Positions 34,755-44,177 of a stretch of 64,000 nt of DNA are shown here, one piece after another. The stretch comes from an uncultured Pseudomonadales bacterium. Its GTDB lineage: Bacteria; Pseudomonadota; Gammaproteobacteria; Pseudomonadales; Porticoccaceae. The position numbers and the translations under genes are program-made. Numbering within the stretch: the stretch's first letter is position 1; each line of letters starts with the position of its first letter. The notes under the pieces are model-generated. The model was not told where the DNA came from. It was given only the letters and a program-made list of their open reading frames with translations, and did not search any database. The stretch lies in NCBI GenBank assembly GCA_943788875.1, contig CALSSA010000004.1, forward strand, positions 124,001 through 188,000, given 5' to 3'.

Positions 34755-35532
34755 TTTTTTACTCTACGCTTTATTTGCCGGGCTGGGTGTGGCTCTGGTG
34801 GCTGGCCCACTGGGCTGCTTTGTGGTCTGGCGGCGCATGGCATACTTTGGTGACACTCTCGCCCATAGCGCACTGTTGGGTGTGGCTCTGGGAGTTTTGC
34901 TGGAAATTAATCTCAATGTTGCAGTGACTGCTGTACCTCTGGTAATTGCTCTGGGATTGGTGTTTTTAGAGCAGAGGGGCTTCTTGTCACTGGATACTTT
35001 GTTGGGGATTTTGTCCCATTCGGCTCTAGCTGCCGGGCTAGTGGTGATTTCTCTACTTCCCGAAGTGCGAGTGGATCTGATGTCTCTTCTGTTTGGCGAC
35101 CTACTGTCTGTTACCGTCAATGACCTCTGGGTGATCTACACAGTGGCTGCCGTAGTGCTGATATTGCTTGGCGTCTTATGGAAACAGTTGATTAATATTA
35201 CTGTGGACCCGGAGCTGGCAGCAGTGGAGGGCACTAATGTGGTCTTGGTGCGTACTGCCCTAATGCTAATTACTGCGCTGGTGATCGCCATTGCAATGAA
35301 AATTGTTGGCGTGCTGCTTATTACAGCTCTGCTAATTATTCCCGCAGCAACCGCACGCCGCTTTACTCATACCCCTGAACAGATGGCTATGGCGGCAAGT
35401 GTGATTGCCATGCTGACGGTGGTTATGGGACTGGCGCTGTCTTGGTATACAGATGCTCCAGCTGGACCCGCGGTAGTGCTGTGCGCTGCGCTGCTGTTCA
35501 CGCTTTCGATGGGATTACAGCAGAAAAGATAA
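34747..35532 (+). CDS. znuB: Zinc ABC transporter permease
   Basis: A 261-residue inner-membrane permease of the ABC-3 family from ATG 34747, overlapping znuC by 8 bases. Its many helices and the conserved CFVVWRRMAYFGDTLAHSALLG segment (about 22-43), and the GVLLITALLIIPAATAR motif (about 185-201), are typical. With ZnuA and ZnuC it imports zinc. No terminator is evident in the 7-bp gap to the convergent sco gene. Confidence 0.94.
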   Translation: MTDFLLYALFAGLGVALVAGPLGCFVVWRRMAYFGDTLAHSALLGVALGVLLEINLNVAVTAVPLVIALGLVFLEQRGFLSLDTLLGILSHSALAAGLVVISLLPEVRVDLMSLLFGDLLSVTVNDLWVIYTVAAVVLILLGVLWKQLINITVDPELAAVEGTNVVLVRTALMLITALVIAIAMKIVGVLLITALLIIPAATARRFTHTPEQMAMAASVIAMLTVVMGLALSWYTDAPAGPAVVLCAALLFTLSMGLQQKR

Positions 35533-35539
35533 CCCAGTG

Positions 35540-36178
35540 TTAAAAAATGGCTTGGATTGAGCGCCAGGTGCTGCGCAGCGTTGTCTCGCTGTGGGGCGCT
35601 TTAAAGAAGCCATGGTAATGGCCTTTGGGGTTGATCAATACCAGCTGAGTGCTGTGATCTATAGTGTAATCCTCGCCCTCTAATGGCACTTTGTTATAGG
35701 CAACATTGATTTCTGCAGTGAGGCGGCGAATCAGATGCTTGTTGCCAGTGACGCCAATAAATTCCTCATTAAAGTAGGGCACATATTCAGCCAGCTTATC
35801 GACAGTATCCCGCTCTGGATCTAGAGAAATCATGACTATCTGAAGCTTCTCTTTCTCGCTATCTTTCATTTTACTGTACGTGTCGTGCAGGGTTGCCAGG
35901 GTAGTGGGGCAAATATCCGGGCAGTTGGTAAAGCCAAAAAAGACCATGGTCCAAACATCTTCCATGCGCGCAATATTAAATGTCTCGCCGCGATGATCAA
36001 GCAATTCAAAGTCACTAAAGATCCGCGGGGTGTCCAAAACAATGGCGCCATTGACCCGTAGCTGCTCAGCATTCATGACCACTGGCTGACTCATCCGCCA
36101 GATGAACCCGTAAACCACCAGCATAATAAACGCCAACACCAGAGCGATAGTCCGACGAATTGCGGCTTGCTGTTGCAT
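35540..36178 (-). CDS. SCO1/SenC family copper chaperone
   Basis: A 212-residue protein anchored by one N-terminal helix (about 8-28) with a thioredoxin-like domain facing the periplasm. The copper/redox pair is CPDIC in FGFTNCPDICPTTLATLHD, and a later His occurs in YTIDHSTQLVLINP, as in Sco proteins. Sco proteins deliver copper to the CuA site of cytochrome c oxidase subunit II. It ends the minus-strand cox cluster, 50 bases after cyoE. Confidence 0.92.
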   Translation of the reverse strand: MQQQAAIRRTIALVLAFIMLVVYGFIWRMSQPVVMNAEQLRVNGAIVLDTPRIFSDFELLDHRGETFNIARMEDVWTMVFFGFTNCPDICPTTLATLHDTYSKMKDSEKEKLQIVMISLDPERDTVDKLAEYVPYFNEEFIGVTGNKHLIRRLTAEINVAYNKVPLEGEDYTIDHSTQLVLINPKGHYHGFFKAPHSETTLRSTWRSIQAIF

Positions 36179-36228
36179 ATGATCTGTCCTTTATCTTTTG
36201 TTGGGAACCGATAATCAGGTTCAGTTTA

Positions 36229-37131
36229 TCAAGCGATATAAAGTATTTTTTCTATCAGGTAATGGTCTAACAACATCAAGGCAAACAGCACCATCAGATA
36301 GATAATCGAAAACCTAAACGTTTTCATGCCGCTGTCTTTGTCAAACCACATTACTGTTGCCCAGTACAGGAAGCGCAGCCCTAATAGCAGGGAACCTGCC
36401 AGATAGAGTAAACCAAACATTCCGGTGAGATAGGGCAATGTGGTGATAACGATCAGCATGATGGTATACAGCAATATATTAATTTTGGTGTACTTTTCGC
36501 CATGGGTGACCGGCAGCATAGGAATTTCGGCTTTGGCATATTCCTCTTTACGATGGATCGCCAGCGCCCAGAAATGGGGCGGAGTCCAAGCAAATATAAT
36601 AAGTACCAGCAGCAGTGCATTATGATGAATCTCGCCAGTCACAGCCACCCAACCCAGTAGCGGTGGCGCTGCACCGGCAAGGCCACCGATAACAATATTC
36701 TGCGGTGTGGCCCGCTTGAGAAACATCGTGTAAATAAAGGCGTAACCCACCAGCGAGGCCAGCGTTAACCAGGCAGTCAACACATTGGTGAAAACCAGAA
36801 GGATGACCATGCCGGCGAGGCCTGTGAGTAGAGCAAATATAACTGCCTGTCGCGCCTCAAGACGGCCCTGAGCAATAGGGCGGTTGGCAGTGCGGGCCAT
36901 TTTGTCGTCAACATGGCGATCAACAATATGATTGACCGCTGCCGCGGATCCCGCACAGAGCCCGATACCTAGATTACCAAACAGTAGTATTTCTAAAGCC
37001 ACGCCCTGGTCTGTAGCCAGTAACATGCCAATGACAGAGGTCAACAGCATCAGGGCAACGACGTTTGGCTTGCACAGCTCGAGGTAATCGCGCCAGGAAG
37101 CGGTTACTGCACTGGTCTCAAGGTTGGACAT
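36229..37131 (-). CDS. cyoE: Protoheme IX farnesyltransferase (heme o synthase)
   Basis: A 300-residue UbiA-type prenyltransferase with about nine membrane helices. The Asp-rich prenyl-binding motif is in [22 protein letters not shown] (in parts [12 protein letters not shown]), and the second loop is [21 protein letters not shown]. It adds a farnesyl group to heme b to give heme o. In an aa3 cluster heme o is normally passed to heme a synthase (CtaA), which is not encoded nearby. Confidence 0.94.
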   Translation of the reverse strand: MSNLETSAVTASWRDYLELCKPNVVALMLLTSVIGMLLATDQGVALEILLFGNLGIGLCAGSAAAVNHIVDRHVDDKMARTANRPIAQGRLEARQAVIFALLTGLAGMVILLVFTNVLTAWLTLASLVGYAFIYTMFLKRATPQNIVIGGLAGAAPPLLGWVAVTGEIHHNALLLVLIIFAWTPPHFWALAIHRKEEYAKAEIPMLPVTHGEKYTKINILLYTIMLIVITTLPYLTGMFGLLYLAGSLLLGLRFLYWATVMWFDKDSGMKTFRFSIIYLMVLFALMLLDHYLIEKILYIA

Positions 37132-37156
37132 TATGTTTTATCCCAAAGGGCTCTTA

Positions 37157-37774
37157 TTATCGGTTCGGTGAATATTTTAGCAGATGTTTGAGGTCTTCTA
37201 GCAGACCACCGCCATCCTGTTGCTGGGTGTAATACAAAACCGCCTGATAGTCAGGCGTGACCACGAAGTAACGGGTATCAAGCATATCCCATTCGGCTGA
37301 ACTACCCTGCAATAGCGAGCGCAGTTGCTCAGCCTCAATCTGATTAATGATCAGAAAAGGATGCACAGCCTGCAACTCCTCCAAATCAATCAGTTGCATA
37401 CTGGCCGAATCAGGTAGATATATACGCTCGAGACGGCGACTGGATTTACCCAGTAGCATATGGATCTGACGGCTATTAACCAGCACATCCTGACAGCCCT
37501 GATTACAGCCTTCACCACCGGCCACTACTACTTTCCATTTCGGTGCTTCGCCCTGGGGCAAAGCTGCCAATAATGGGCTCATATCTACCGAAGGACTGAC
37601 GATTGCACCCTGGTTGGTCGTGCCGAGACGGGCCATCATTGCCTGGCGCTGCTCTTCGGTTTTGGGGACCATAAGAAACCCTGCCAGGATCACACCAAAA
37701 ACAATAATAAGCATCAGCCAAATTTGATACTGAAAACTACGCTGTTTGGCGGTTATCTTCGTCTGTTCTGTCAT
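37157..37774 (-). CDS. Conserved hypothetical membrane protein of cytochrome oxidase clusters
   Basis: A 205-residue protein with one N-terminal helix (about 16-33, IWLMLIIVFGVILAGFLMV) and a periplasmic domain with a CNQGC pair near 85 (GGEGCNQGCQDVLVNSRQIHMLLGKS). The sequence YFVVTPDYQAVLYYTQQQDGGGLLEDLKHLLKYS at its end is thioredoxin-like in style. Proteins of this size and position, between SURF1 and the heme synthases, are common in Pseudomonas-type cox operons and may help oxidase assembly (inference). CxxxC suggests a Sco-like copper or thiol role. Confidence 0.75.
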   Translation of the reverse strand: MTEQTKITAKQRSFQYQIWLMLIIVFGVILAGFLMVPKTEEQRQAMMARLGTTNQGAIVSPSVDMSPLLAALPQGEAPKWKVVVAGGEGCNQGCQDVLVNSRQIHMLLGKSSRRLERIYLPDSASMQLIDLEELQAVHPFLIINQIEAEQLRSLLQGSSAEWDMLDTRYFVVTPDYQAVLYYTQQQDGGGLLEDLKHLLKYSPNR

Positions 37775-37814
37775 GATTTAGCTATCCTCTTGAGAGTCTT
37801 ATTTGGGCCTATTT

Positions 37815-38576
37815 CTAGCCCTGTTGCCGGCGCTGTTTTAACCAGTCCGCCAAATTTGAGTTGGCGATCACTGTCATAAATAATAATACCAATGCCATGG
37901 CGAACCACTGCACGGCATAACCTGTGTGCTTGGCGGGCTGCATTGATACCGTAGCCCAGCCAGTCTGCAATGCCCCGGGACTGTCCTGATCAAGGCGCAG
38001 CTGATAGGGGAAAAAGCGCTCAGCAAAAAGCTGCTCGGCGCGCTCAGCTGAGACCCAGCCGACACGGGCCGGCCATTGTTCTACCTGAGCAATACCATCA
38101 TCGAGACGATAGCCGCCTAATGTCTGGTAGAGAGCACCGCGAAACTGTACCTCGCCTTTAACTGCCTCAATCTGTGGCAAGATACTGCGATCCAATGAGG
38201 CCGGCACCCAGCCGCGATTGACAAGTATTTTCTGCTCTATCCCAACGACCTTTAATGCCTCGAGTATTTCGTATCCGGGTTTGCCATTCGCAACTCGGTT
38301 GTCAAGAATAATACGTCGGCTAGGATCCAGTTCGCCCTTGAGCCAGGCACTGCGATACTGCAGATTATTCTGACCAAGCAATTCAGCAACACCAGCAGGG
38401 CTCGCTTGCTGATTAGCATTGTATTGATTAACAATGCGCTGTTTCTCATCCGCCCGATCTAACTGCCAGAACCCCAGAACAATTAACAGTGGAAACAGGC
38501 ACAGGCACAGTAACAACAAGTTTCTGTTGGGCTGCCATTGGAATCGCTGCGTAGAATATTGGGGCTCAGTGGTCAT
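37815..38576 (-). CDS. SURF1 family cytochrome oxidase assembly protein
   Basis: A 253-residue protein with two membrane helices, near 20-38 (LLLLCLCLFPLLIVLGFW) and 220-240 (YAVQWFAMALVLLFMTVI). The SURF1 signature is plain: LGFWQLDRADEKQ after the first helix, NRGWVPAS mid-protein, and the GYAVQWFAMA end. SURF1 binds heme a and helps insert it into subunit I. It lies between the DUF2909 gene (divergent) and the hypothetical membrane gene. Confidence 0.93.
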   Translation of the reverse strand: MTTEPQYSTQRFQWQPNRNLLLLCLCLFPLLIVLGFWQLDRADEKQRIVNQYNANQQASPAGVAELLGQNNLQYRSAWLKGELDPSRRIILDNRVANGKPGYEILEALKVVGIEQKILVNRGWVPASLDRSILPQIEAVKGEVQFRGALYQTLGGYRLDDGIAQVEQWPARVGWVSAERAEQLFAERFFPYQLRLDQDSPGALQTGWATVSMQPAKHTGYAVQWFAMALVLLFMTVIANSNLADWLKQRRQQG

Positions 38577-38617
38577 CTGTGTTTAAATTCCAACCTTTCT
38601 CAAGAGTGGGCAACATT

Positions 38618-38926
38618 ATGCTGTTAAAAACTATTATCGTTGTACTGTTTATTGCCGTACTTATCAGTCTGTTTAGCGGGCTTAATTTTCTGGTTAAAGA
38701 CCTGGGCAATTCCAAGCGCCGCCTGCTTTTTGCTTTGGGCACGCGGATCACACTGGCTGCTATGCTGTTGGGGACCATTGCTTACGGCACCTATACAGGT
38801 CAGCTTAGCAGTACCGCCCCCTGGGATCGCAAGCTTCACCCTGAAGCGACAAGAATGGGCCAACAGTCTATGCCACCTGCCCAAATACCAGCACCCAGCC
38901 CAGCACCTAAAAAAGACCCTCAGTAA
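38618..38926 (+). CDS. DUF2909 family twin-transmembrane protein
   Basis: A 102-residue protein from ATG 38618 (MLLKTIIVVLFIAVLISLF); the frame could reach 38579 but that overlaps nothing conserved. Two helices (about 3-22 and 38-60, with DLGNSKRRLLFALGTRITLAAMLLG around them) match DUF2909. The Pro-rich tail is hydrophilic. It is on the plus strand within an otherwise minus-strand cox cluster, a layout also familiar in Pseudomonas-type clusters. Function unknown, probably linked to oxidase assembly. Confidence 0.8.
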   Translation: MLLKTIIVVLFIAVLISLFSGLNFLVKDLGNSKRRLLFALGTRITLAAMLLGTIAYGTYTGQLSSTAPWDRKLHPEATRMGQQSMPPAQIPAPSPAPKKDPQ

Positions 38927-38937
38927 CTTTTTGCACA

Positions 38938-38967
38938 GATAAAAACGGCCAGGGATTACCTGGCCGT
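38938..38967 (-). terminator. Rho-independent terminator after coxC
   Basis: ACGGCCAGG and CCTGGCCGT form a nine-pair stem around GATTA; on the minus strand it is followed by TTTTT. It can end the coxB-ctaD-ctaG-coxC transcript and perhaps the convergent DUF2909 message. Confidence 0.88.
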
Positions 38968-38987
38968 ATAGCAACTTCTAGTGCCTT

Positions 38988-39932
38988 CTACGTGAGTATG
39001 TAGACAAATATAAACAGGCCTACCCACACAACGTCAACAAAATGCCAGTACCAGGAGGCCGCTTCAAAACCAAACTGATCATCTTCGGTAAAGTGTCCCT
39101 TGAGACCGCGCAGCCATTGTATCAGTAACATGACCGTACCCAGGGTCACGTGCATACCGTGAAAACCAGTCAGCATAAAGAATGTGGTTCCGTAGATCCC
39201 CGATTCCAGAGTCAGACCCAGCTCTTGATAAGCATGGATGTATTCTTCTGCTTGCAGAAACAGGAAGAAGATACCCAGAGCAACGGTAACACCTAGCCAT
39301 CTGTTAAACTTTTTACGGTTGCCGTCTTTCAGTGCTACGTGAGCAATGTGAACGGTAAAGCTGGACGTTAGCAGTACAGCAGTATTCCAGAAAGGTAGCC
39401 ATGAACCCCAGTTAAGTATGCCGGGATTGTTCATTGCTTGATCTGGCCCTTTAAATTGAGCAGCATCACCATTTACCGCCTGATCTGGAGTGATCATGGG
39501 TGGCCAAGTAGCTTCATAGCCAGGCCAGAGATGCACAGCATTGGCTGCAGCCGCATCGGTTGGCGTGTCATCAAACCAGCCAACTGCAGCTTCACCGCCA
39601 ATCCAGGAGTTCACCAAAACTCGAACATAGAACAGGGCGCCAAAGAAGCAGGCAAAGAACATCACCTCAGAAAAGATAAACCACAGCATGCCCAGCACAT
39701 AGGAGTGCTTCAGCTGTGGGCTGGCGAGACCGCGCATATTTTCGTCAATGACGATGCTCCACCATTTGTATAAAACAGCGGCCATAATCAGTGCGCCAAT
39801 CAGGAAGATTGTGGCAGTACCACCCTCCAATACCCATGAAGCTGCGCCATAAGCCATTACACCCATACCGGTTGCCGCAAATATGGGCAACTTACTCTGG
39901 TCGGGAACGTAATAAGTACCTTCAGTTGACAT
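38988..39932 (-). CDS. coxC: Cytochrome c oxidase subunit III
   Basis: A 314-residue membrane protein with about seven helices, somewhat longer than average because of a 30-residue polar stretch (GGEAAVGWFDDTPTDAAAAN region, about 128-170). Family motifs include SYVLGMLWFIFSEVMFFACFFGALFYVR (in parts FSEVMFFACFFGAL), EYIHAYQELG and TGFHGMHVTLGTVML, ending SWYWHFVDVVWVGLFIFVY. It stabilises the core oxidase and is needed for proton pumping. It follows ctaG by 13 bases. Confidence 0.95.
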   Translation of the reverse strand: MSTEGTYYVPDQSKLPIFAATGMGVMAYGAASWVLEGGTATIFLIGALIMAAVLYKWWSIVIDENMRGLASPQLKHSYVLGMLWFIFSEVMFFACFFGALFYVRVLVNSWIGGEAAVGWFDDTPTDAAAANAVHLWPGYEATWPPMITPDQAVNGDAAQFKGPDQAMNNPGILNWGSWLPFWNTAVLLTSSFTVHIAHVALKDGNRKKFNRWLGVTVALGIFFLFLQAEEYIHAYQELGLTLESGIYGTTFFMLTGFHGMHVTLGTVMLLIQWLRGLKGHFTEDDQFGFEAASWYWHFVDVVWVGLFIFVYILT

Positions 39933-39945
39933 TGTTACTCTCCGT

Positions 39946-40500
39946 TTACTGTACTTGTGAGACCTGCGCTATAGCGCGGTCTGTTATATCAAACATTGTG
40001 TAGGACAGGGTTACTGTATTAACACTGACCGGTAAATCTGGATCTATAATAAACACCAGTGCCAGTTCGGCACTTTCGCCAGCCGCTAGGGGCTGATTGT
40101 TAAAACAGAAGCATTCAGTTTTGTGGAAGTAGTCTGCGGCATTGTTGGGCAGTACATTAGGAATAGCCTGTGCCACCATATCTTGCCCGGTTCTATTCTG
40201 GGCATAAAATGCTACTTCTCGAGACTCACCTGGATGCACAATCACGCGCTCTTCAATGGGATAAAAGTCCCAGGGCATGGTTGCGTTGTTGGTCGCAACA
40301 AACTGCACTTCAATTTCTCGAGAGGTGTCTACTTCTACTGCCACGGCTGTATATGCGCCATCTGTTTTACCACCAATCCCCGTGATCTCACAAAACAGAT
40401 CATAGAGCGGCGGCAATACAAATATTGCAAACATAAACATGGCGACGGCCAGACCAGTCAACTTGACCAGCAGCGAACGATTGTTAGGGCGCGCCGACAT
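39946..40500 (-). CDS. ctaG: Cytochrome c oxidase assembly protein CtaG (Cox11)
   Basis: A 184-residue protein with one N-terminal helix (about 10-32) and a periplasmic beta domain. The copper-binding signature FHKTECFCFNNQPLAAGES and the FVATNNATMPWDF segment are clear. It delivers copper to the CuB centre in subunit I. It lies 14 bases after ctaD and before coxC, as in other aa3 clusters. Confidence 0.94.
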   Translation of the reverse strand: MSARPNNRSLLVKLTGLAVAMFMFAIFVLPPLYDLFCEITGIGGKTDGAYTAVAVEVDTSREIEVQFVATNNATMPWDFYPIEERVIVHPGESREVAFYAQNRTGQDMVAQAIPNVLPNNAADYFHKTECFCFNNQPLAAGESAELALVFIIDPDLPVSVNTVTLSYTMFDITDRAIAQVSQVQ

Positions 40501-40514
40501 GCTTATTCAGTCTC

Positions 40515-42089
40515 TTACTTAATTTTTGGTGGAGTAGCGAATGTGTGGTACGGCGCTGGTGTGGGTAATGTCCACTCCAGTCCTTCTGCACCTTCCCAAA
40601 CCTTCGGATCGTCTGTGGGCTTACCCCAACCGATAGTGCGGATCACGTTAAACAGAAACAGAATCTGAGCACCACCGTACATAAATGCACCTATGCTTGA
40701 GACCATGTTCCAATCTGCAAACTGCAGGCCGTAATCGGCGTAACGGCGTGGCATACCAGCCAGACCCAAGAAGTGCTGTGGCATAAAGGTAATGTTGAAA
40801 CCGATAAAGGCAATCCAGAACTGCACCTTACCCATGGTTTCGTCATACATGCGCCCACACCACTTTGGCAACCAGTAGTAGACAGCAGCTGTACCACTAA
40901 ATACCGCACCTGCCACCATGACATAGTGGAAGTGAGCCACTACAAAGTAGGTGTCGTGGTACTGCATATCCGCCGCTGCAATCGACAGCATCATTCCGGT
41001 AAAACCACCAAAGGTAAACAGAATCACAAACGCGATGCTGAACAGCATTGGTGTTTCAAAGGTCAATGAGCCGCGGTACATGGTAGTGATCCAGTTAAAT
41101 ACCTTCACCCCCGTAGGCACAGCAATCAGCATGGTGGCGTACATAAAGTACAGCTCGCCGGCGATTGGCATACCAACAGTGAACATGTGGTGAGCCCATA
41201 CTACAAACGACAGGAAGGCAATCGCGGCAGTGGCATAAACCATTGACGAGTAGCCAAACAGCGGCTTGCGGCTGAAGGTTGGAATAATCTGCGAAACCAC
41301 TCCGAAGGCGGGGAGGATAATAATGTATACCTCAGGGTGACCGAAAAACCAGAAAATATGCTGAAACAGTACCGGATCACCGCCACCAGCAGCATCAAAG
41401 AAGCTGGTACCGAAGTTAATATCCATCAGCATCATGGTCACTGCACCGGCCAGTACTGGCATTACTGCCACAAGCAAGAACGCGGTGATAACCCAGGTCC
41501 AAACGAACAGTGGCATTTTCATATAAGTCATGCCAGGTGCGCGCATATTCATTACCGTAGCGATAATGTTAATGGAACCCATAATTGATGATGCACCCAT
41601 AATATGCACACCAAAGATAAAGTAGTTTACTGTATCCGGTGCATAGGTGGTTGAAAGTGGTGCGTAGAATGTCCAACCAAAGTTAGGACCGCCGCCTTCC
41701 ATAAATAATGTAGACGTCAAAATCGCAAATGCGAACGGTAGAATCCAGAAGCTCAGGTTATTCATGCGCGGCAATGCCATGTCTGGCGCGCCGATCATCA
41801 TCGGAATCAACCAGTTCGCCAAGCCAACAAAGGCCGGCATAATCGCACCAAACACCATGACCAAACCATGCATGGTGGTCATCTGATTGAAGAACTCAGG
41901 CTTGATCAGCTGCATACCTGGCTGAAAGAGTTCTGCGCGAATAATCATTGCGAATGCGCCGCCCATAATAAACATGGCGAAGCTGAACCAGAGGTACAGT
42001 GTGCCAATATCTTTATGGTTGGTGGTAAACACCCAACGACTTATATATTTTCCCCAGCCATCAGCCAGAGTTGCGGGACCATGTGCCAT
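40515..42089 (-). CDS. ctaD: Cytochrome c oxidase subunit I
   Basis: A 524-residue protein from ATG 42089, which has AGGGGAG eight bases upstream and gives the usual opening; the frame runs on to 42299 inside coxB. Twelve helices are expected. Metal ligands and the active site are visible: FFNQMTTMHGLVMVF (heme a His), FFGHPEVYIIILP (CuB His and the crosslinked Tyr), VVWAHHMFTVG (two CuB His), and FVVAHFHYVM (heme a3 and heme a His). The K- and D-channel style is that of A-type oxidases. Reduces oxygen with protons pumped. Confidence 0.96.
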   Translation of the reverse strand: MAHGPATLADGWGKYISRWVFTTNHKDIGTLYLWFSFAMFIMGGAFAMIIRAELFQPGMQLIKPEFFNQMTTMHGLVMVFGAIMPAFVGLANWLIPMMIGAPDMALPRMNNLSFWILPFAFAILTSTLFMEGGGPNFGWTFYAPLSTTYAPDTVNYFIFGVHIMGASSIMGSINIIATVMNMRAPGMTYMKMPLFVWTWVITAFLLVAVMPVLAGAVTMMLMDINFGTSFFDAAGGGDPVLFQHIFWFFGHPEVYIIILPAFGVVSQIIPTFSRKPLFGYSSMVYATAAIAFLSFVVWAHHMFTVGMPIAGELYFMYATMLIAVPTGVKVFNWITTMYRGSLTFETPMLFSIAFVILFTFGGFTGMMLSIAAADMQYHDTYFVVAHFHYVMVAGAVFSGTAAVYYWLPKWCGRMYDETMGKVQFWIAFIGFNITFMPQHFLGLAGMPRRYADYGLQFADWNMVSSIGAFMYGGAQILFLFNVIRTIGWGKPTDDPKVWEGAEGLEWTLPTPAPYHTFATPPKIK

Positions 42090-42102
42090 ATCAAATACTC
42101 CC

Positions 42103-43248
42103 CTATTGGCCTTGTTTGTAGTTAAGAACATCGATTGGCTGTGTAATATCGCCAACATCATTGCCCCAGGCGTTGCGTTCGTAGTGAACGACCGCAGCGA
42201 TATCAACTTCTGAAAGCTGATCAGCAAAAGACTGCATAGAGGTGCCAGCCACGCCATCAATAAGTACGGCGATATGACCTTCTTTTGCGCCCAGTGCAAT
42301 AGGACTGTCTTTCAGAGCAGGGAAGACACCGGTAATACCGTTACCATCACTCTGGTGACAGCCAGCACATGAACGCTCATATACTTCCTCACCGCGAACC
42401 ATAAGCTCGTCGAACGTCCACTCTTTGCCGATAGTCGAGGCGTATTCAGCGGCTTCTGCTTTTTTGCCCGCCAGCCACTCGTTGTAGTCAGCTTCTTCTT
42501 TCACTTCTACAACAACAGGCATAAAGGCATGGCCGATACCACAGAGCTCTGTACATTCACCAACATAGGTGCCTGGAACATCTGTTTTTGCCCAAGCCGC
42601 GGTAAACAGACCGGGAACCGCATCACGCTTAACGCCGAAGTCAGGGACCCACCAACTGTGGATAACATCGTTACCAGTAATCAGGAAACGGACCTTCTTG
42701 CCTGTGGGAATAACCAGAGGTTCGGTGACTTCACGCAGATAATGCTCGCCCTTCGGGGCGCGACCGTAAATCTCGTCCTGGGAAGTGCGCAGTTCACTCA
42801 TGTACTTAACGCCTTCGCCAATGTATTCGTACTGCCACTTCCACTGATATCCAGTTACCTTGATATCAATGTCTGCATTCTCAGTGTCATACACCTTGAG
42901 CAGAGCAGTGGTTGCCGGGATTGCCATTACAATCAAAATCAGCGCTGGAACAATGGTCCAGATCAACTCGACAACATGGTTTTCATGGAAATTTGCCGCT
43001 ACGGCGCCGCGTGATTTGCGGTGGGCGTACATAACGTAAAACATAAAGCCAAATACGGCTACGCCGATTACCGTACAGATCCACATCATTATCATGTGAA
43101 TATCGTAGGCTGCTTGACTAACTTCGGTCACTCCCTGAGGCATATTGAGCTGCCGCGTTGCGCTCTCCGCGCTAACGTTGCCTGCTATTGCTAGTGCAAT
43201 AACCGGGCTCAGCAGTCTCAAGAAAAGTGCTTGCGCTCTTTTCAACAT
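42103..43248 (-). CDS. coxB: Cytochrome c oxidase subunit II with C-terminal cytochrome c domain
   Basis: A 381-residue protein with a signal peptide (about 1-28) and two membrane helices (about 50-75 and 95-117). The CuA domain has His197 and the CTELCGIGHAFM loop (Cys232, Cys236, His240, Met243). A fused cytochrome c follows, CAGCH at 294-298, with Met near the SMQSFADQ loop, as in caa3 enzymes. Electrons pass from a donor cytochrome through heme c to CuA. First gene of the cluster; 13 bases before ctaD. Confidence 0.96.
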   Translation of the reverse strand: MLKRAQALFLRLLSPVIALAIAGNVSAESATRQLNMPQGVTEVSQAAYDIHMIMMWICTVIGVAVFGFMFYVMYAHRKSRGAVAANFHENHVVELIWTIVPALILIVMAIPATTALLKVYDTENADIDIKVTGYQWKWQYEYIGEGVKYMSELRTSQDEIYGRAPKGEHYLREVTEPLVIPTGKKVRFLITGNDVIHSWWVPDFGVKRDAVPGLFTAAWAKTDVPGTYVGECTELCGIGHAFMPVVVEVKEEADYNEWLAGKKAEAAEYASTIGKEWTFDELMVRGEEVYERSCAGCHQSDGNGITGVFPALKDSPIALGAKEGHIAVLIDGVAGTSMQSFADQLSEVDIAAVVHYERNAWGNDVGDITQPIDVLNYKQGQ

Positions 43249-43534
43249 CGCTTGTTTCTCCGTGGTAAATTAGGAATTAAAGCTCTTCCTCTGTATGGAC
43301 GCTCTAAAAAATCAATGAGCGCTTTAAAATGCGCCGCGAGTGTAGCAAAAGTCGTTACGTATCTCTACTGACATTAGGATCAATTTTGACTGTAGAGTCT
43401 GCTTATTGCTCTATATCAACCATGATAAAAGACAAACTTTATGGCACGGGGCACAAAATCTGCTAGATTTAAATGGAGGCCGCTGTTAGCCACAGTGAAA
43501 AGCGGTCAATCACCGAGGGAATACAGAGGGTTTT

Positions 43535-44164
43535 ATGCTGCCACTTTCACAACAGACCAGTGAATTCCTGATTGCTTATTTAAATGAGCGGGTCAAGCAC
43601 CTGCATCATTCGATAAGCCTGCGGGAAGATGATGGCACCGCTGCACTGGCAACATTTATTGAGCGTTATGTGGCGCTGGTGCCAGATTTCGTAACCGCCT
43701 TCGACGATTTTCTTGACAGCGCTAACATCAGCGGTGAAATCGCCCGACAAGTTATTACTGCCAGAGATTTTCTGGATACTCCAGTGGAGATTGTCTCCAG
43801 CGAGGAGGGTCTGGAAGCTCAGATGTACCAAGCATATCTGGCCCACCGCCTGCTTGAAGAACTCAATGACACCCTTAAAGCGACCTATGGCTGCCCAATT
43901 ATTCCGGTGGATATGACCAGATCCAACCTTATAGTGCACCACATTATTGGCGAGCCCTTTGCCAATCAAATTGATGGGGCTATACAGCTGCTAAACGACA
44001 AGCTGATTGATTCCATCAACAATGATCCAGCGATACAAAAGAAGCTTAAAGCCTATAGCAATAATCTGAGCAAGGACCCTCTGATGCGCTATCCGTGCCT
44101 GACAGACTCATCCAATATCCGTCTGCTGTTCAAAAGCCAAAATACCAGAGTGCGCCTGCACTAG
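43535..44164 (+). CDS. Conserved hypothetical protein, 209 aa
   Basis: No signal peptide or membrane helix. The protein is mostly helical (SQQTSEFLIAYLNERVKHL, ATFIERYVALVPDFVTAFDDFLDS, AYLAHRLLEELND), with a central VDMTRSNLIVHHIIGEPFANQ segment. I recognise no family or catalytic motif. The strand and 286-bp upstream gap give it its own promoter; TTGACT at 43386 is a possible -35 with a weak -10. It ends 14 bases from convergent yheV. Presumed cytoplasmic. Confidence 0.7.
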   Translation: MLPLSQQTSEFLIAYLNERVKHLHHSISLREDDGTAALATFIERYVALVPDFVTAFDDFLDSANISGEIARQVITARDFLDTPVEIVSSEEGLEAQMYQAYLAHRLLEELNDTLKATYGCPIIPVDMTRSNLIVHHIIGEPFANQIDGAIQLLNDKLIDSINNDPAIQKKLKAYSNNLSKDPLMRYPCLTDSSNIRLLFKSQNTRVRLH

Positions 44165-44177
44165 CTCTGCTTTTTCG

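Noticed and set aside
40123-40668. 181-codon plus-strand frame opposite ctaG and ctaD
   Set aside because: Both ctaG and ctaD are certain; the antisense frame has no domain, start signal or conserved pattern.
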